Shown here one piece after another: positions 6,188-13,013 of a DNA stretch of 17,174 nucleotides. The stretch comes from CAZTLI01 sp964614375. Its GTDB lineage: Bacteria > Chloroflexota > Anaerolineae > Aggregatilineales > Phototrophicaceae. The stretch is from contig CAZTLI010000061.1 of the NCBI GenBank assembly GCA_964614375.1, forward strand, positions 1 to 17,174. Direction: 5' to 3'. The first letter of the stretch is position 1; each line of letters opens with the position of its first letter. A model generated the notes under the pieces. That model worked only from the letters and a program-made list of their open reading frames with translations, ran no database searches and was not told where the DNA came from. A program made the position numbers and the translations under genes.

Positions 6188-9100
6188 TTATTTTCGCCTT
6201 CTGTTGCGGAAAACGACGCGCACAATATGAAATAAATTGCCCAGACCAATCACCACAATCGCCGCGACCAACCCCAATGTCATACTGTGCCAGCGCGAGT
6301 CATCGGGCACAGGTGGCGCAATCGCCTCCCGATTGGCGGGCGGGACTGCGGGTGTTGGGGTGGCTGTGGGCAGTGCCGTCGGTTCGGGCGTGACTTCCGC
6401 CGTCGCTTCTTCGGTTGCTTCATCGGGCACAAGGCCAGGCAGCAGCGAACTGCCTTCACTTGTCGCCTCGGCTGTAGCATCGGGCTGGTCATCCTGTGCC
6501 AGTGGGCGCGGGACGGGTTTGGCATAGCGAATAACCGGCAGTGCCGTATCGCCCGCGGGACGTTCCTCCAAGCGCACGAGGAAGACCGCTATCCAGCCTT
6601 CTGTGCCATTGGGCAAGCGGATATTGACCCACGATTCGTCATCGTTGAAGCCCAGTACCAGCAGTTCGTTACCGGGGAATGACGTGCCCACAATGCCGAA
6701 ACTGGTGTCCGGGCCGCCCCGAACGTTGATTTGCCCGGTAGCGGTGACAATCGCGATTGTCACTGTGCCCGCTGTTTCTGGCGTCGGGGTCGGCGCTTCA
6801 ACGGTTGGCGTGGGTTCATCTGTCGGTGCATCCGTCGACTGCGCGATGTCCAATTGATCGGCTGGACGCATCTCGAATTGCAGCAGCGACGCCGCGACCC
6901 AACCTTCTGTGCCATCTGCCAGCCGCACATTCGTCCACGTACTATCGGCATTTTGCCCGATGACCATCAATACATCGCCCGGACGCGCTATCGCCACAGG
7001 TGTTGATGACGTGTTATCTGCCGCTCGCACATTAATCGGTGTGGTCGCAATCACAACGGCGACCTGCACCATTTCAATCGTCGGTGTGGGAGTCGGCGGG
7101 ATAGGCGTGGGCGTACTGGTCGGCAGTTCTTGCGTCGGCGATGGCTCAACCGTGACTACCGTCGCGCCCGGTGGTATATCTGTCGCGCCCACCTCGTCGG
7201 TGGGTTCTTCGGTAAATGCCGGGAGCAGTGGTTCAGGCGTTAATGTGGTTGTGGGTGGAATTTCGGTTGGCGTGGCGGGCGTTTCAATTTGAATGATGCC
7301 GCCGCCCATGATGTTGCTCACCATCGCGCTGTAGGTATAAATATCACGATACCCCACCAGCAGTCCACCCAGTCCCTGACCAGAGACATAGGGCTGCGTC
7401 AGCGGCGCGGCGGCGGCGCTGGTGAAGGCGACGACTCGCGCTTCAGTGAGGGGCACAGCCTGTTCTGCCCACACGCGAATATCCTCAGCCCGTTCGCCAA
7501 TCACGACAATGACATCAAATGTATCGAGCGATGGCACATGCAAATCGGTAGGCCGTCCATTGACATCGACATTAAGCAGCAGCGCTGGATTGTCGCTGAA
7601 GCTGCGGAGGCCGACGGCATCGCCAGCGCGCCAGCGGATGATATAGTAATCCCGACCCGCGACCAGTCCCGTACCCGGTGTCATATCGTTCATGATGTTC
7701 TGGGCATGAAGTAAGCCGATGGGATTGCCGCTGACAATCACCGGAATGCCGCCCCGATAGAGGATGTGGCGCAGGATAGCATCTGTCCCGGCATCAAGTT
7801 CACCCGCTGCGGTTGGCCCATATTCCACCGCGACCAGCGCCAGACCATCCGGCTGCACACTATCCACCGCCGAGAACACGGCAAATCCGGCGCTGTTCGC
7901 CGCAAATTGCGACGGCGGCACATCACCGGGCGCGAGATTCAGCGCGAAGGGCATAATCAACCCAACCAGGAGCAAGGCCGCCACCAGCACCCGCCACACA
8001 CTCAAACGGCGCACCTGCTGGCGGGGGCGTGAAGGCCGATAACTGCGTTCGGGGTCGGTCAGGGCGGCGCGGTCTTCGAGGCCGACAACCGTTTCTGCGT
8101 CTACTGCGCCCGCTACTGCGCCCGCCGCCGCCGCGCCTGCCGCTTCGCCCGCCAATTTACGCAGGGCATCGGCACGGGCGCGTTGTTTGTCGGTCAATTG
8201 CAGGCCCGTGACACCGCCATAGTCAATATCTGGCGCAAATTCTGCTGGCGCGAGGGTATCGGTCACGCCCGGCAGCACCGTATCCAGCAGTTCCGAACGG
8301 GGGCCGGTCTCGCGTTCCGCAGACAGGTCAAGGCCGACCTCGTGCAATTCCAGCAGACGATCATCCAATTCATCCAGCGGACGGTCTTCTTGCTGGCGGA
8401 TAATGGCCGCAACCGAGTCTTCGCGCCCGACCATGACATTCCGCAGCCATTCGGGAGCGTCGGGATTAAATTCAAAGTCATCGCCACTCGCATCGGCGCT
8501 GGCAGCGAGTAATTCTTCTAAACGTGAACTGGTGTCGCTGAGCGAACTGACCTGCGCGGGTGTGTATTCCTCATAATCACCCAGCATCGAATCGAGTTCA
8601 TCGAGGGCACTGGTCGGGTCAAATTCGGGCAATCCTTCCGACTCTGGCAATGCGCCGCCATCGTCTGCGAATAAATCGTCCAGTATGGCGTCGTTATCAA
8701 TTGAGTCGAGCCAATCGGGTTCGCCTGCGGCAGGTTCTGCCTGCGGTTCGGCAAACCAGTCTACGGCGTCGCCGTCGTCCTCATCCAGCGCATCGAAGAA
8801 CGCATCATCGACCGTCACCCCTTCAAGGGCGGGGTCATCGGCAAACAGGTCGAGTTCCGCTTCACCCGCCGCTTCGTCGGCAAATGGGTCAAATTCCTCA
8901 TCATCGCCTTCTGCCCCGGTCAGGATGTCATCGAATTCATCGCCGATTTCGGCCTTCAAATCGAGGAACGATTGATGCGCCATGATGTCATCAACAGCAG
9001 GTTCGCCGTCGTCTTCCCCGAACCAGTCCGGCACATCTTCAAGATTAAGATCGCCTGTATGGATGGTCGTACCTGCCAGCAAGTCGGCGGGGATGTCGTC

Positions 9101-10516
9101 TTCAGTGACGCCCGCCAGCAAATCGGGGACTTCATCCTCGTCTATGGCAAAATCGTCATCACCGAAGAGGTCATCGGGCATGTCATCGGCGACTTCTGCC
9201 GCCATATCAGCGTCGTCAGCCTCTAACCCGGCATCTGCGCCCTGCAACCAATCCGGCACGAGGGCTTCTTCTTCCGATTCTTGATAGCCATAGCGGTCAT
9301 AGGCCGAGTCGTCATCTTCGTCATCATACGATGCCGATGCAAAGGCGGGTTCGGGGTGTTCGTCTTCGTCATCCCCAATCGCGCCCTGCAACCAGGGAGG
9401 CGCAGCATCGTCATCCTCTTGCGCGCCGAAGTCTGCATCGCTGCCAGAAAACCAATCCGGCAGTTCACCCGTTTTGGGCGTTTCGGAACGTGGGGCATCC
9501 AGCGAAAAAACGTCGCTTGAATCGACCACTTTTGAGGTTGAGGTTTTCAACCATTCCGGGATTTCCTCCGGTTCTTCGTCTTCATGGTCTGCGGCGGGCG
9601 TATCTGCGCCCATGTCCCAATCGCCGCCGCCATCATCGAGTTCGTTGGTGGCATTCCGCAGCCATGTGGGGTCTTCGGCATCCGCATCCCCCGCAAACTC
9701 GACTTCGGCCTCTGGCAGCCAGCCCGGCTCTTCACCGCCATCGTCGTCTGCAAACTCGACTTCAGCCTGCTGCAACCACGCCGGGTCTTCACCGCTGTCA
9801 TCCCCCGCAAACTCGACTTCGGCCTCTTGCAGCCAGTCGGGGTCATCATATTCGGCGAAGGCTTCATCACCGTCTTCAAATTCCTCGTCTTCGTCTTCGG
9901 CGTCATCGCCTAACCAATCGGCGGGTTGTGAAACAGGTTCAAACGATGTTTCGTCCGCCTCTTCATAGTCATCGCCTGCATCCATCCCCTGCAACCAGGG
10001 CGGGAGGTCGTCCGGCGGTTCTAAATCGCTGAAATCATCGGCGCTGGCCTGAGCCGCATCGTCCTCAGACATCCAATCGAGCAGTTCATCCGTGCCGCGT
10101 TCGGCCCGGTCTGCTTCCAGCGCGCCGAACAAATCTTCAGAAGTCGCGCCCGATTCTTCGAGCTGGTCTTCCAGACGATTCTCGACACCGCCCAACCACG
10201 ATAGCTGCCCGGTGACGCCTGTGCGCTGGTCACGCTGTGGTTGTTCGTGACCGGAATCGGTATCTTCCTGCCAATCATAGTCATCGGGCATGTCGGCAAA
10301 CAGGTCTTCGACCTCTTCATCCGCTGCCGACCCACCGCTCAACCAGGGCAGTTCCCCCGTGACGCCTGTCCGTTGGGCGGCATCGCGCGGTTCATCGTCG
10401 TCTGACTCGTCTTGCAGCCAGTCGTAATCATCGTCAGTTGCAGAGTCGTCCGGCAAATCGTCGCCGTCGTCATTCACCCACGAAAAATCGTCATCACGTT
10501 CAAAATCGTCGCTCAT
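6188..10516 (-). CDS. Giant acidic Trp-motif scaffold, TM, extracytoplasmic domain, two SH3, C-terminal TM
   Basis: 1442 aa. Residues 1 to ~700 are low-complexity and D/E-rich with about 19 short Trp motifs of the P/D-x-W-L/F type (see separate entry). Residues ~701-835 are mixed helical, with an Ala/Gly stretch at 790-805. Basic RPSRPRQQVRR (828-837) precedes a membrane helix (~841-861), setting the acidic half inside the cell. Residues 862-1075 form an alpha/beta domain with alternating hydrophobic strands (LALVAVEYG, IPVIVSG, DVIVVIGER). Thr-Pro linkers (1079-1148, 1227-1248) separate two bacterial SH3 domains (1150-1214 and 1251-1317), both with INVR...G and the EGWVA/EGWIA ending. After a third linker (1366-1396) comes a helix (1412-1434) and the tail RNRRRK, inside. 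It thus crosses the membrane twice. No enzyme motif is seen. It is central in the array, with 11 bp upstream and 3 bp downstream to its neighbours. Confidence 0.9.
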   Translation of the reverse strand: MSDDFERDDDFSWVNDDGDDLPDDSATDDDYDWLQDESDDDEPRDAAQRTGVTGELPWLSGGSAADEEVEDLFADMPDDYDWQEDTDSGHEQPQRDQRTGVTGQLSWLGGVENRLEDQLEESGATSEDLFGALEADRAERGTDELLDWMSEDDAAQASADDFSDLEPPDDLPPWLQGMDAGDDYEEADETSFEPVSQPADWLGDDAEDEDEEFEDGDEAFAEYDDPDWLQEAEVEFAGDDSGEDPAWLQQAEVEFADDDGGEEPGWLPEAEVEFAGDADAEDPTWLRNATNELDDGGGDWDMGADTPAADHEDEEPEEIPEWLKTSTSKVVDSSDVFSLDAPRSETPKTGELPDWFSGSDADFGAQEDDDAAPPWLQGAIGDDEDEHPEPAFASASYDDEDDDSAYDRYGYQESEEEALVPDWLQGADAGLEADDADMAAEVADDMPDDLFGDDDFAIDEDEVPDLLAGVTEDDIPADLLAGTTIHTGDLNLEDVPDWFGEDDGEPAVDDIMAHQSFLDLKAEIGDEFDDILTGAEGDDEEFDPFADEAAGEAELDLFADDPALEGVTVDDAFFDALDEDDGDAVDWFAEPQAEPAAGEPDWLDSIDNDAILDDLFADDGGALPESEGLPEFDPTSALDELDSMLGDYEEYTPAQVSSLSDTSSRLEELLAASADASGDDFEFNPDAPEWLRNVMVGREDSVAAIIRQQEDRPLDELDDRLLELHEVGLDLSAERETGPRSELLDTVLPGVTDTLAPAEFAPDIDYGGVTGLQLTDKQRARADALRKLAGEAAGAAAAGAVAGAVDAETVVGLEDRAALTDPERSYRPSRPRQQVRRLSVWRVLVAALLLVGLIMPFALNLAPGDVPPSQFAANSAGFAVFSAVDSVQPDGLALVAVEYGPTAAGELDAGTDAILRHILYRGGIPVIVSGNPIGLLHAQNIMNDMTPGTGLVAGRDYYIIRWRAGDAVGLRSFSDNPALLLNVDVNGRPTDLHVPSLDTFDVIVVIGERAEDIRVWAEQAVPLTEARVVAFTSAAAAPLTQPYVSGQGLGGLLVGYRDIYTYSAMVSNIMGGGIIQIETPATPTEIPPTTTLTPEPLLPAFTEEPTDEVGATDIPPGATVVTVEPSPTQELPTSTPTPIPPTPTPTIEMVQVAVVIATTPINVRAADNTSSTPVAIARPGDVLMVIGQNADSTWTNVRLADGTEGWVAASLLQFEMRPADQLDIAQSTDAPTDEPTPTVEAPTPTPETAGTVTIAIVTATGQINVRGGPDTSFGIVGTSFPGNELLVLGFNDDESWVNIRLPNGTEGWIAVFLVRLEERPAGDTALPVIRYAKPVPRPLAQDDQPDATAEATSEGSSLLPGLVPDEATEEATAEVTPEPTALPTATPTPAVPPANREAIAPPVPDDSRWHSMTLGLVAAIVVIGLGNLFHIVRVVFRNRRRK
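6566..6766 (-). other. Second bacterial SH3 domain of the giant protein
   Basis: Residues 1251-1317. Pattern: TATGQINVRGGPDTSF ... G ... W-V-N-I-R ... G-T-E-G-W-I-A. This is the bacterial SH3 (SH3_3-like) layout, usually extracytoplasmic and binding cell-wall or protein ligands. It is a clear duplicate of the first copy. Confidence 0.75.
6875..7069 (-). other. First bacterial SH3 domain of the giant protein
   Basis: Residues 1150-1214, with INVRAADNTSSTPV, then W-T-N-V-R-L-A-D-G-T-E-G-W-V-A. It lies between two Thr-Pro linkers and is predicted to be outside the membrane. Confidence 0.75.
8438..10426 (-). repeat. Array of ~19 Trp short linear motifs in the acidic half of the giant
   Basis: Trp motifs at roughly residues 31, 56, 80, 105, 146, 172, 199, 226, 245, 264, 283, 320, 353, 373, 421, 496, 585, 600 and 688. 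Examples are PPWLQG (twice), PDWLQ (twice), PDWFSG, PEWLK and PEWLRN. Several are preceded by a TG-E/Q-L element (GVTGELPWL, GVTGQLSWL, KTGELPDWF). A hydrophobic aromatic core every 15-75 residues in a disordered acidic chain is the signature of multivalent docking motifs (inference). Confidence 0.7.
9617..9844 (-). repeat. Four 57-bp tandem coding repeats (19 aa each)
   Basis: Residues 225-300 are four 19-aa units of the form DP-x-WL-xx-AEVEFA-(acidic), at 225-243, 244-262, 263-281 and a divergent 282-300. At DNA level, the phrase GCAAACTCGACTTC recurs at intervals of 57 bp on the + strand. In-frame duplication has expanded the Trp motif number. Confidence 0.85.
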
Positions 10517-10527
10517 AATTATTCAAC

Positions 10528-11166
10528 TCATTCGCGGTAAGACCGGTCTTGACCGATGAGCACCCGTACACCGACGACAATCGTCGCCAGGGCAATGCCG
10601 ATGAGCACACCGCGCGCCCCGGCACTCACCGGATACGCCAGCAGCCAATCACTCAAACGGCGGATGACACTCGCCCCACCAATCGGCAGCGCGCCAATCA
10701 GCACCACCAGCAGCGTGAAGATAAACAACGTGCCCTGCCACGACACACGGCGGTGCATCATCCGTGCCGCGCCATACACCAGCGAGATAAATAACAATCC
10801 CGCCAATGCCGACTCAATCGGCACTTGCACATCTTCCAGCAGCAGTCGGTTCAAATCGCTCAAGGATAACAGGCGCGTGAGAATCACCGCCAGAAAACTA
10901 ATCACCAGTATCAGACTATACATACTCTGGCGCGAACGCAAGCGGCGGATGTGTACCCACAACAGGTTCAACACGCCAATCAGCACCGTCACCGCCACAA
11001 TTAACACCGTCAATTGCAAAAACAGGGTGGCAAAGAAGCGGATACGAACCCCTTCGATAATCACGCTGCTCTGACCCAAATCACTGCCAATCGTCAGCGA
11101 CAAGACCATGATGAGTCCAATCGCCAGAACCAGCGCCGTCGTGACAATTCCACTGAGTCGTCTCAT
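10528..11166 (-). CDS. Six-helix membrane protein, second gene pair of the GlmL-like array
   Basis: 212 aa, no named family recognised. Likely helices lie at 6-26, 44-71, 82-101, 115-134, 145-165 and 180-204. Basic loops at 72-79 (HIRRLRSR) and 136-140 (MHRR) should be cytoplasmic. Short N-terminus (MRRLSG) and short polar tail (GQDRSYRE). It has the same helix count and size as the 206-aa protein downstream of the giant, although I see no convincing sequence similarity between the two. It starts 3 bp after the stop of the DUF6754-like gene, with GGGGG upstream of its ATG, and ends 11 bp before the giant gene. A structural membrane component is the best guess. Confidence 0.85.
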   Translation of the reverse strand: MRRLSGIVTTALVLAIGLIMVLSLTIGSDLGQSSVIIEGVRIRFFATLFLQLTVLIVAVTVLIGVLNLLWVHIRRLRSRQSMYSLILVISFLAVILTRLLSLSDLNRLLLEDVQVPIESALAGLLFISLVYGAARMMHRRVSWQGTLFIFTLLVVLIGALPIGGASVIRRLSDWLLAYPVSAGARGVLIGIALATIVVGVRVLIGQDRSYRE

Positions 11167-11169
11167 GGC

Positions 11170-11943
11170 CTAGCCCCCGATGCCCGCTAATGCCGATACC
11201 GCCGTGATGATGACCAACGCCAGTATGACCAGCCAGCGCAAAAAGTCCAGTGTCGATGTCACATTGACGATGCCCGGATCGTTTTGCAGATATGCGCCCG
11301 CAACGAAGATTTCTTCGCCAATGAGGGGGTAATCCGCCATCGCATAGGCAATCGCCTGTCCTTCAAGCTGGTCGCTGGCGGCTATTGTCGGCACACTGCG
11401 TCGATAGGCCGCATCCATCACCAACGCCAATTCCGACCCAAAACTGCCTGTGAGCACATTCGCCGCAATCGCATCACTGGTTTGTAAACTGGCGAGCACA
11501 GCAGCATAAGCCATAGACCGGTTGCCCGCCGGATACCAGCGTGCTTCCGATGGACGATAGGCCGCGTCACGTCCGCGGGCGCGGTAGGCACGTCGCAGCG
11601 TATCCTGGGCCAGGGGGATGGTGCTGCTGTCGCTCAAGGTGACAATGGGGGAAATATCGCCAATCGCCGCCTCGCGCGCCACATAATAGTAAAAGTCGGC
11701 ATCTGCCAGCGCCAGCAGTGTCTTACGATCACCCAACCCGGCACTCCCAAAGGCCAGATGCACCGGACGGTTGGACTCAATCGCCGCGCCAACCAGTATC
11801 GGCATCGTGCCGTAGGCCGCAATCGGACGCAGAATCTTGCGCTCTCTCCGCCGTCGCGCGCGATAACCCGACGTGACATTCACAATCAGCGTCATAAAAA
11901 TGATGATTAAAGCCAATATCTGGATGGTACTATTATCTAACAA
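11170..11943 (-). CDS. DUF6754-like protein with two membrane anchors
   Basis: 257 aa starting at TTG (11941-11943). The frame has no upstream ATG or GTG before a TAG stop, and AGGGGG lies 9 nt upstream, so TTG is the likely start. An N-terminal helix (5-25) is followed by RARRRRERK (28-36), which places the central domain (40-230) in the cytoplasm. That domain alternates strands and helices with conserved-looking small-residue motifs (HLAFGSAGLGDRKTLLAL, LTGSFGSELALVMDAAYR). A second helix (234-254) closes the chain. The arrangement fits DUF6754 proteins as I remember them from Chloroflexota; the family name is from memory and is less certain than the topology. The gene is 30 bp after the 92-aa gene and 3 bp before the next. 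Confidence 0.8.
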   Translation of the reverse strand: MLDNSTIQILALIIIFMTLIVNVTSGYRARRRRERKILRPIAAYGTMPILVGAAIESNRPVHLAFGSAGLGDRKTLLALADADFYYYVAREAAIGDISPIVTLSDSSTIPLAQDTLRRAYRARGRDAAYRPSEARWYPAGNRSMAYAAVLASLQTSDAIAANVLTGSFGSELALVMDAAYRRSVPTIAASDQLEGQAIAYAMADYPLIGEEIFVAGAYLQNDPGIVNVTSTLDFLRWLVILALVIITAVSALAGIGG

Positions 11944-11952
11944 GGAAAAAAG

Positions 11953-11958
11953 CCCCCT
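11953..11958 (-). promoter_or_regulatory. Shine-Dalgarno for the TTG start at 11943
   Basis: AGGGGG on the minus strand, 9 nt upstream of TTG 11941-11943. It supports use of the rare TTG start codon. Confidence 0.6.
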
Positions 11959-11973
11959 GAGTAGGCAGCGCCA

Positions 11974-12252
11974 CTATGATGTATCCGAAGCATCGTCTTC
12001 TGCCGGGTCTTCATCCAGCATCCGCCGCAACTGTTCCAGACCACCGGGTTCTTCCAGCGCGGTGGCGATGTCGTGAATCATCCTGCGCGACCCGAACAGC
12101 CCAAACGCAGGCTGCGCGACCCATAACACCTGTGCCACCAATGGCCCCAACGGTTCAATCACATCCAGCGTCGTCCGCAGGGCAGGGGCGAGTCCACGCG
12201 CTTGTATAGCGGCAAGCCAGGGATAGTTGGGTGGCGAGTCATCCAATTTCAT
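11974..12252 (-). CDS. Small 92-aa protein, first gene of the GlmL-like array
   Basis: 92 aa from the ATG at 12250-12252. The open frame runs to 12351, but a good promoter sits directly before this inner ATG, so the extra 33 codons are not expected to be transcribed. It begins MKLDDSPPNYPWLAAIQARG, has a hydrophobic middle (about 50-70, LGPLVAQVLWVAQPAFGLFG) that could be an amphipathic or single membrane helix, and ends in an acidic tail (DEDPAEDDASDTS). Family not recognised. Only 30 bp separates it from the DUF6754-like gene, so it very likely heads the operon. The acidic tail and the single PWL motif recall the giant protein (weak inference). Confidence 0.65.
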   Translation of the reverse strand: MKLDDSPPNYPWLAAIQARGLAPALRTTLDVIEPLGPLVAQVLWVAQPAFGLFGSRRMIHDIATALEEPGGLEQLRRMLDEDPAEDDASDTS

Positions 12253-12258
12253 ACTCGC

Positions 12259-12286
12259 AGTATAACACAGCGCGGCAATGCGTGAA
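12259..12286 (-). promoter_or_regulatory. Promoter of the array, probably giving a leaderless transcript
   Basis: On the minus strand TTCACG (12281-12286, 4 of 6 to -35) is followed after 16 nt by TATACT (12259-12264, 5 of 6 to -10). Only 6 nt then separate the -10 from the ATG at 12250-12252, so transcription would begin at or next to the start codon. No Shine-Dalgarno is present, as expected for a leaderless mRNA. Confidence 0.5.
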
Positions 12287-12423
12287 AATAAGATATGGGT
12301 AGGGTTTTTTAACGTGGCGATGCGGCCACCTGTGCCCCAAGCGCTCGGCATGGTTCGCCCGGCGCTCCCGGGTATCCTGAGACAGGGTATTTTCGCAGAA
12401 TAGACCGGCAGGGCGCACCGCTG

Positions 12424-12852
12424 TTAGTCTGTCGCGGGCCAGCTTTCGTCTATGCTTTCATAGTGGACGGTGAACACTTCTTCGATCATTTCAAATGACC
12501 CGGTATCGAAGGGCGAATAATGAACACGGCTAATCCACGCCCCGTTGAGCGTCCAACGCCGGGTTTCGACACCATCATCAATGGCGACAATGCTAACCGT
12601 GCGGGTGGGTTTATCTGCGCCAGCGGCTGTCGTTTCGCGCAGCCACGTATTAAAGGTATTGTTGCCATCGCGCTGTACCATTTTGGCAATCTTGACGGGC
12701 GAAAAGACGCGATTGCCATTGTCATCCAGTTGGAAGGGCACAAACTCCGCCACACTGAATATCCCGGTAGCTTCTTCGCCATCAATTTCGAGGCTAAATT
12801 CATTGGCGACAAGGCTGTCAATCGCTTGCATGGTATTGGTCGCTGCCATCAT
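12424..12852 (-). CDS. T4 gp19-like tail-tube family protein, orphan
   Basis: 142 aa from the ATG at 12850-12852, with AGGAG 8 nt upstream; the longer frame to 12972 lacks this. The pattern follows the phage T4 gp19 / contractile tail-tube family: a leading strand NEFSLEIDGEEATGIFSVAEF (about 17-37), the mid block KMVQRDGNNTFNTWLRE (like the family's L-x-RG...W), and the closing block RRWTLNGAWISRVHYSPFD...EEVFTVHYESI (like W-x-L-x-NAWP...E-x-x-EL). Length is also typical. In phages and contractile injection systems these proteins stack as the inner tube. Here no sheath, baseplate, spike or AAA+ gene is within reach, so it is an orphan in this window. A perfect TATAAT lies about 57 nt upstream. 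Confidence 0.6.
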   Translation of the reverse strand: MMAATNTMQAIDSLVANEFSLEIDGEEATGIFSVAEFVPFQLDDNGNRVFSPVKIAKMVQRDGNNTFNTWLRETTAAGADKPTRTVSIVAIDDGVETRRWTLNGAWISRVHYSPFDTGSFEMIEEVFTVHYESIDESWPATD

Positions 12853-12860
12853 TGGTCTCT

Positions 12861-12865
12861 CTCCT
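12861..12865 (-). promoter_or_regulatory. Shine-Dalgarno deciding the start at 12852
   Basis: AGGAG on the minus strand, 8 nt before the ATG at 12850-12852. It makes MMAATNTMQ the likely N-terminus of the gp19-like protein. Confidence 0.7.
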
Positions 12866-12909
12866 AAACATAGTTGGTGTTGATAGTTGAATACTGTACC
12901 GCGTTGTCG

Positions 12910-12915
12910 ATTATA
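12910..12915 (-). promoter_or_regulatory. Consensus -10 (TATAAT) upstream of the gp19-like gene
   Basis: TATAAT on the minus strand, 57 nt before the start codon. The -35 at proper spacing (GAAATT) is poor; a TTGCAA stands too close (13 nt). Tentative. Confidence 0.35.
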
Positions 12916-13013
12916 GACCGAATCAGTTTTGCAATTTCTTCGTCGGAACAGTGAACTGCCTGTTGATGTCAATCATACTGATAACGGCGAATTAGGCAAA
13001 ACGGTACTCAGGC

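Noticed and set aside
9617..9844. Regular ~57-bp repeats as a CRISPR array
   Set aside because: The repeats keep reading frame, encode similar peptides throughout including the 'spacers', and lie in the middle of a gene. No cas genes.
9331..10032. Long + strand open frames opposite the acidic giant gene (233 aa Arg/Pro-rich; also 164 aa Ser-rich at 9474-9968)
   Set aside because: They are the complement of GAT/GAC/GAA-rich codons, giving low-complexity Arg, His or Ser text, with no ribosome site; the minus-strand frame is continuous over 4.3 kb with clear domains.
2494..12252. Type IV pilus (PilM/N/O-like) operon
   Set aside because: The ATPase motifs and order fit GlmL better, and no PilN/PilO-like, secretin, prepilin or PilT/B genes are seen.
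12373..12393. Hairpin TATCCTG-AGA-CAGGGTA followed by TTTT as a terminator
   Set aside because: The T-run follows only on the + strand, where no gene ends. On the minus strand, where the gp19-like gene ends, it is followed by CCCGGG, so it is not an intrinsic terminator there.
12967..12972. TTGACA (minus strand) as -35 of the gp19-like gene
   Set aside because: No -10-like hexamer lies 16-18 nt away (GTTCCG), and the good TATAAT is about 50 nt further, far beyond promoter spacing.
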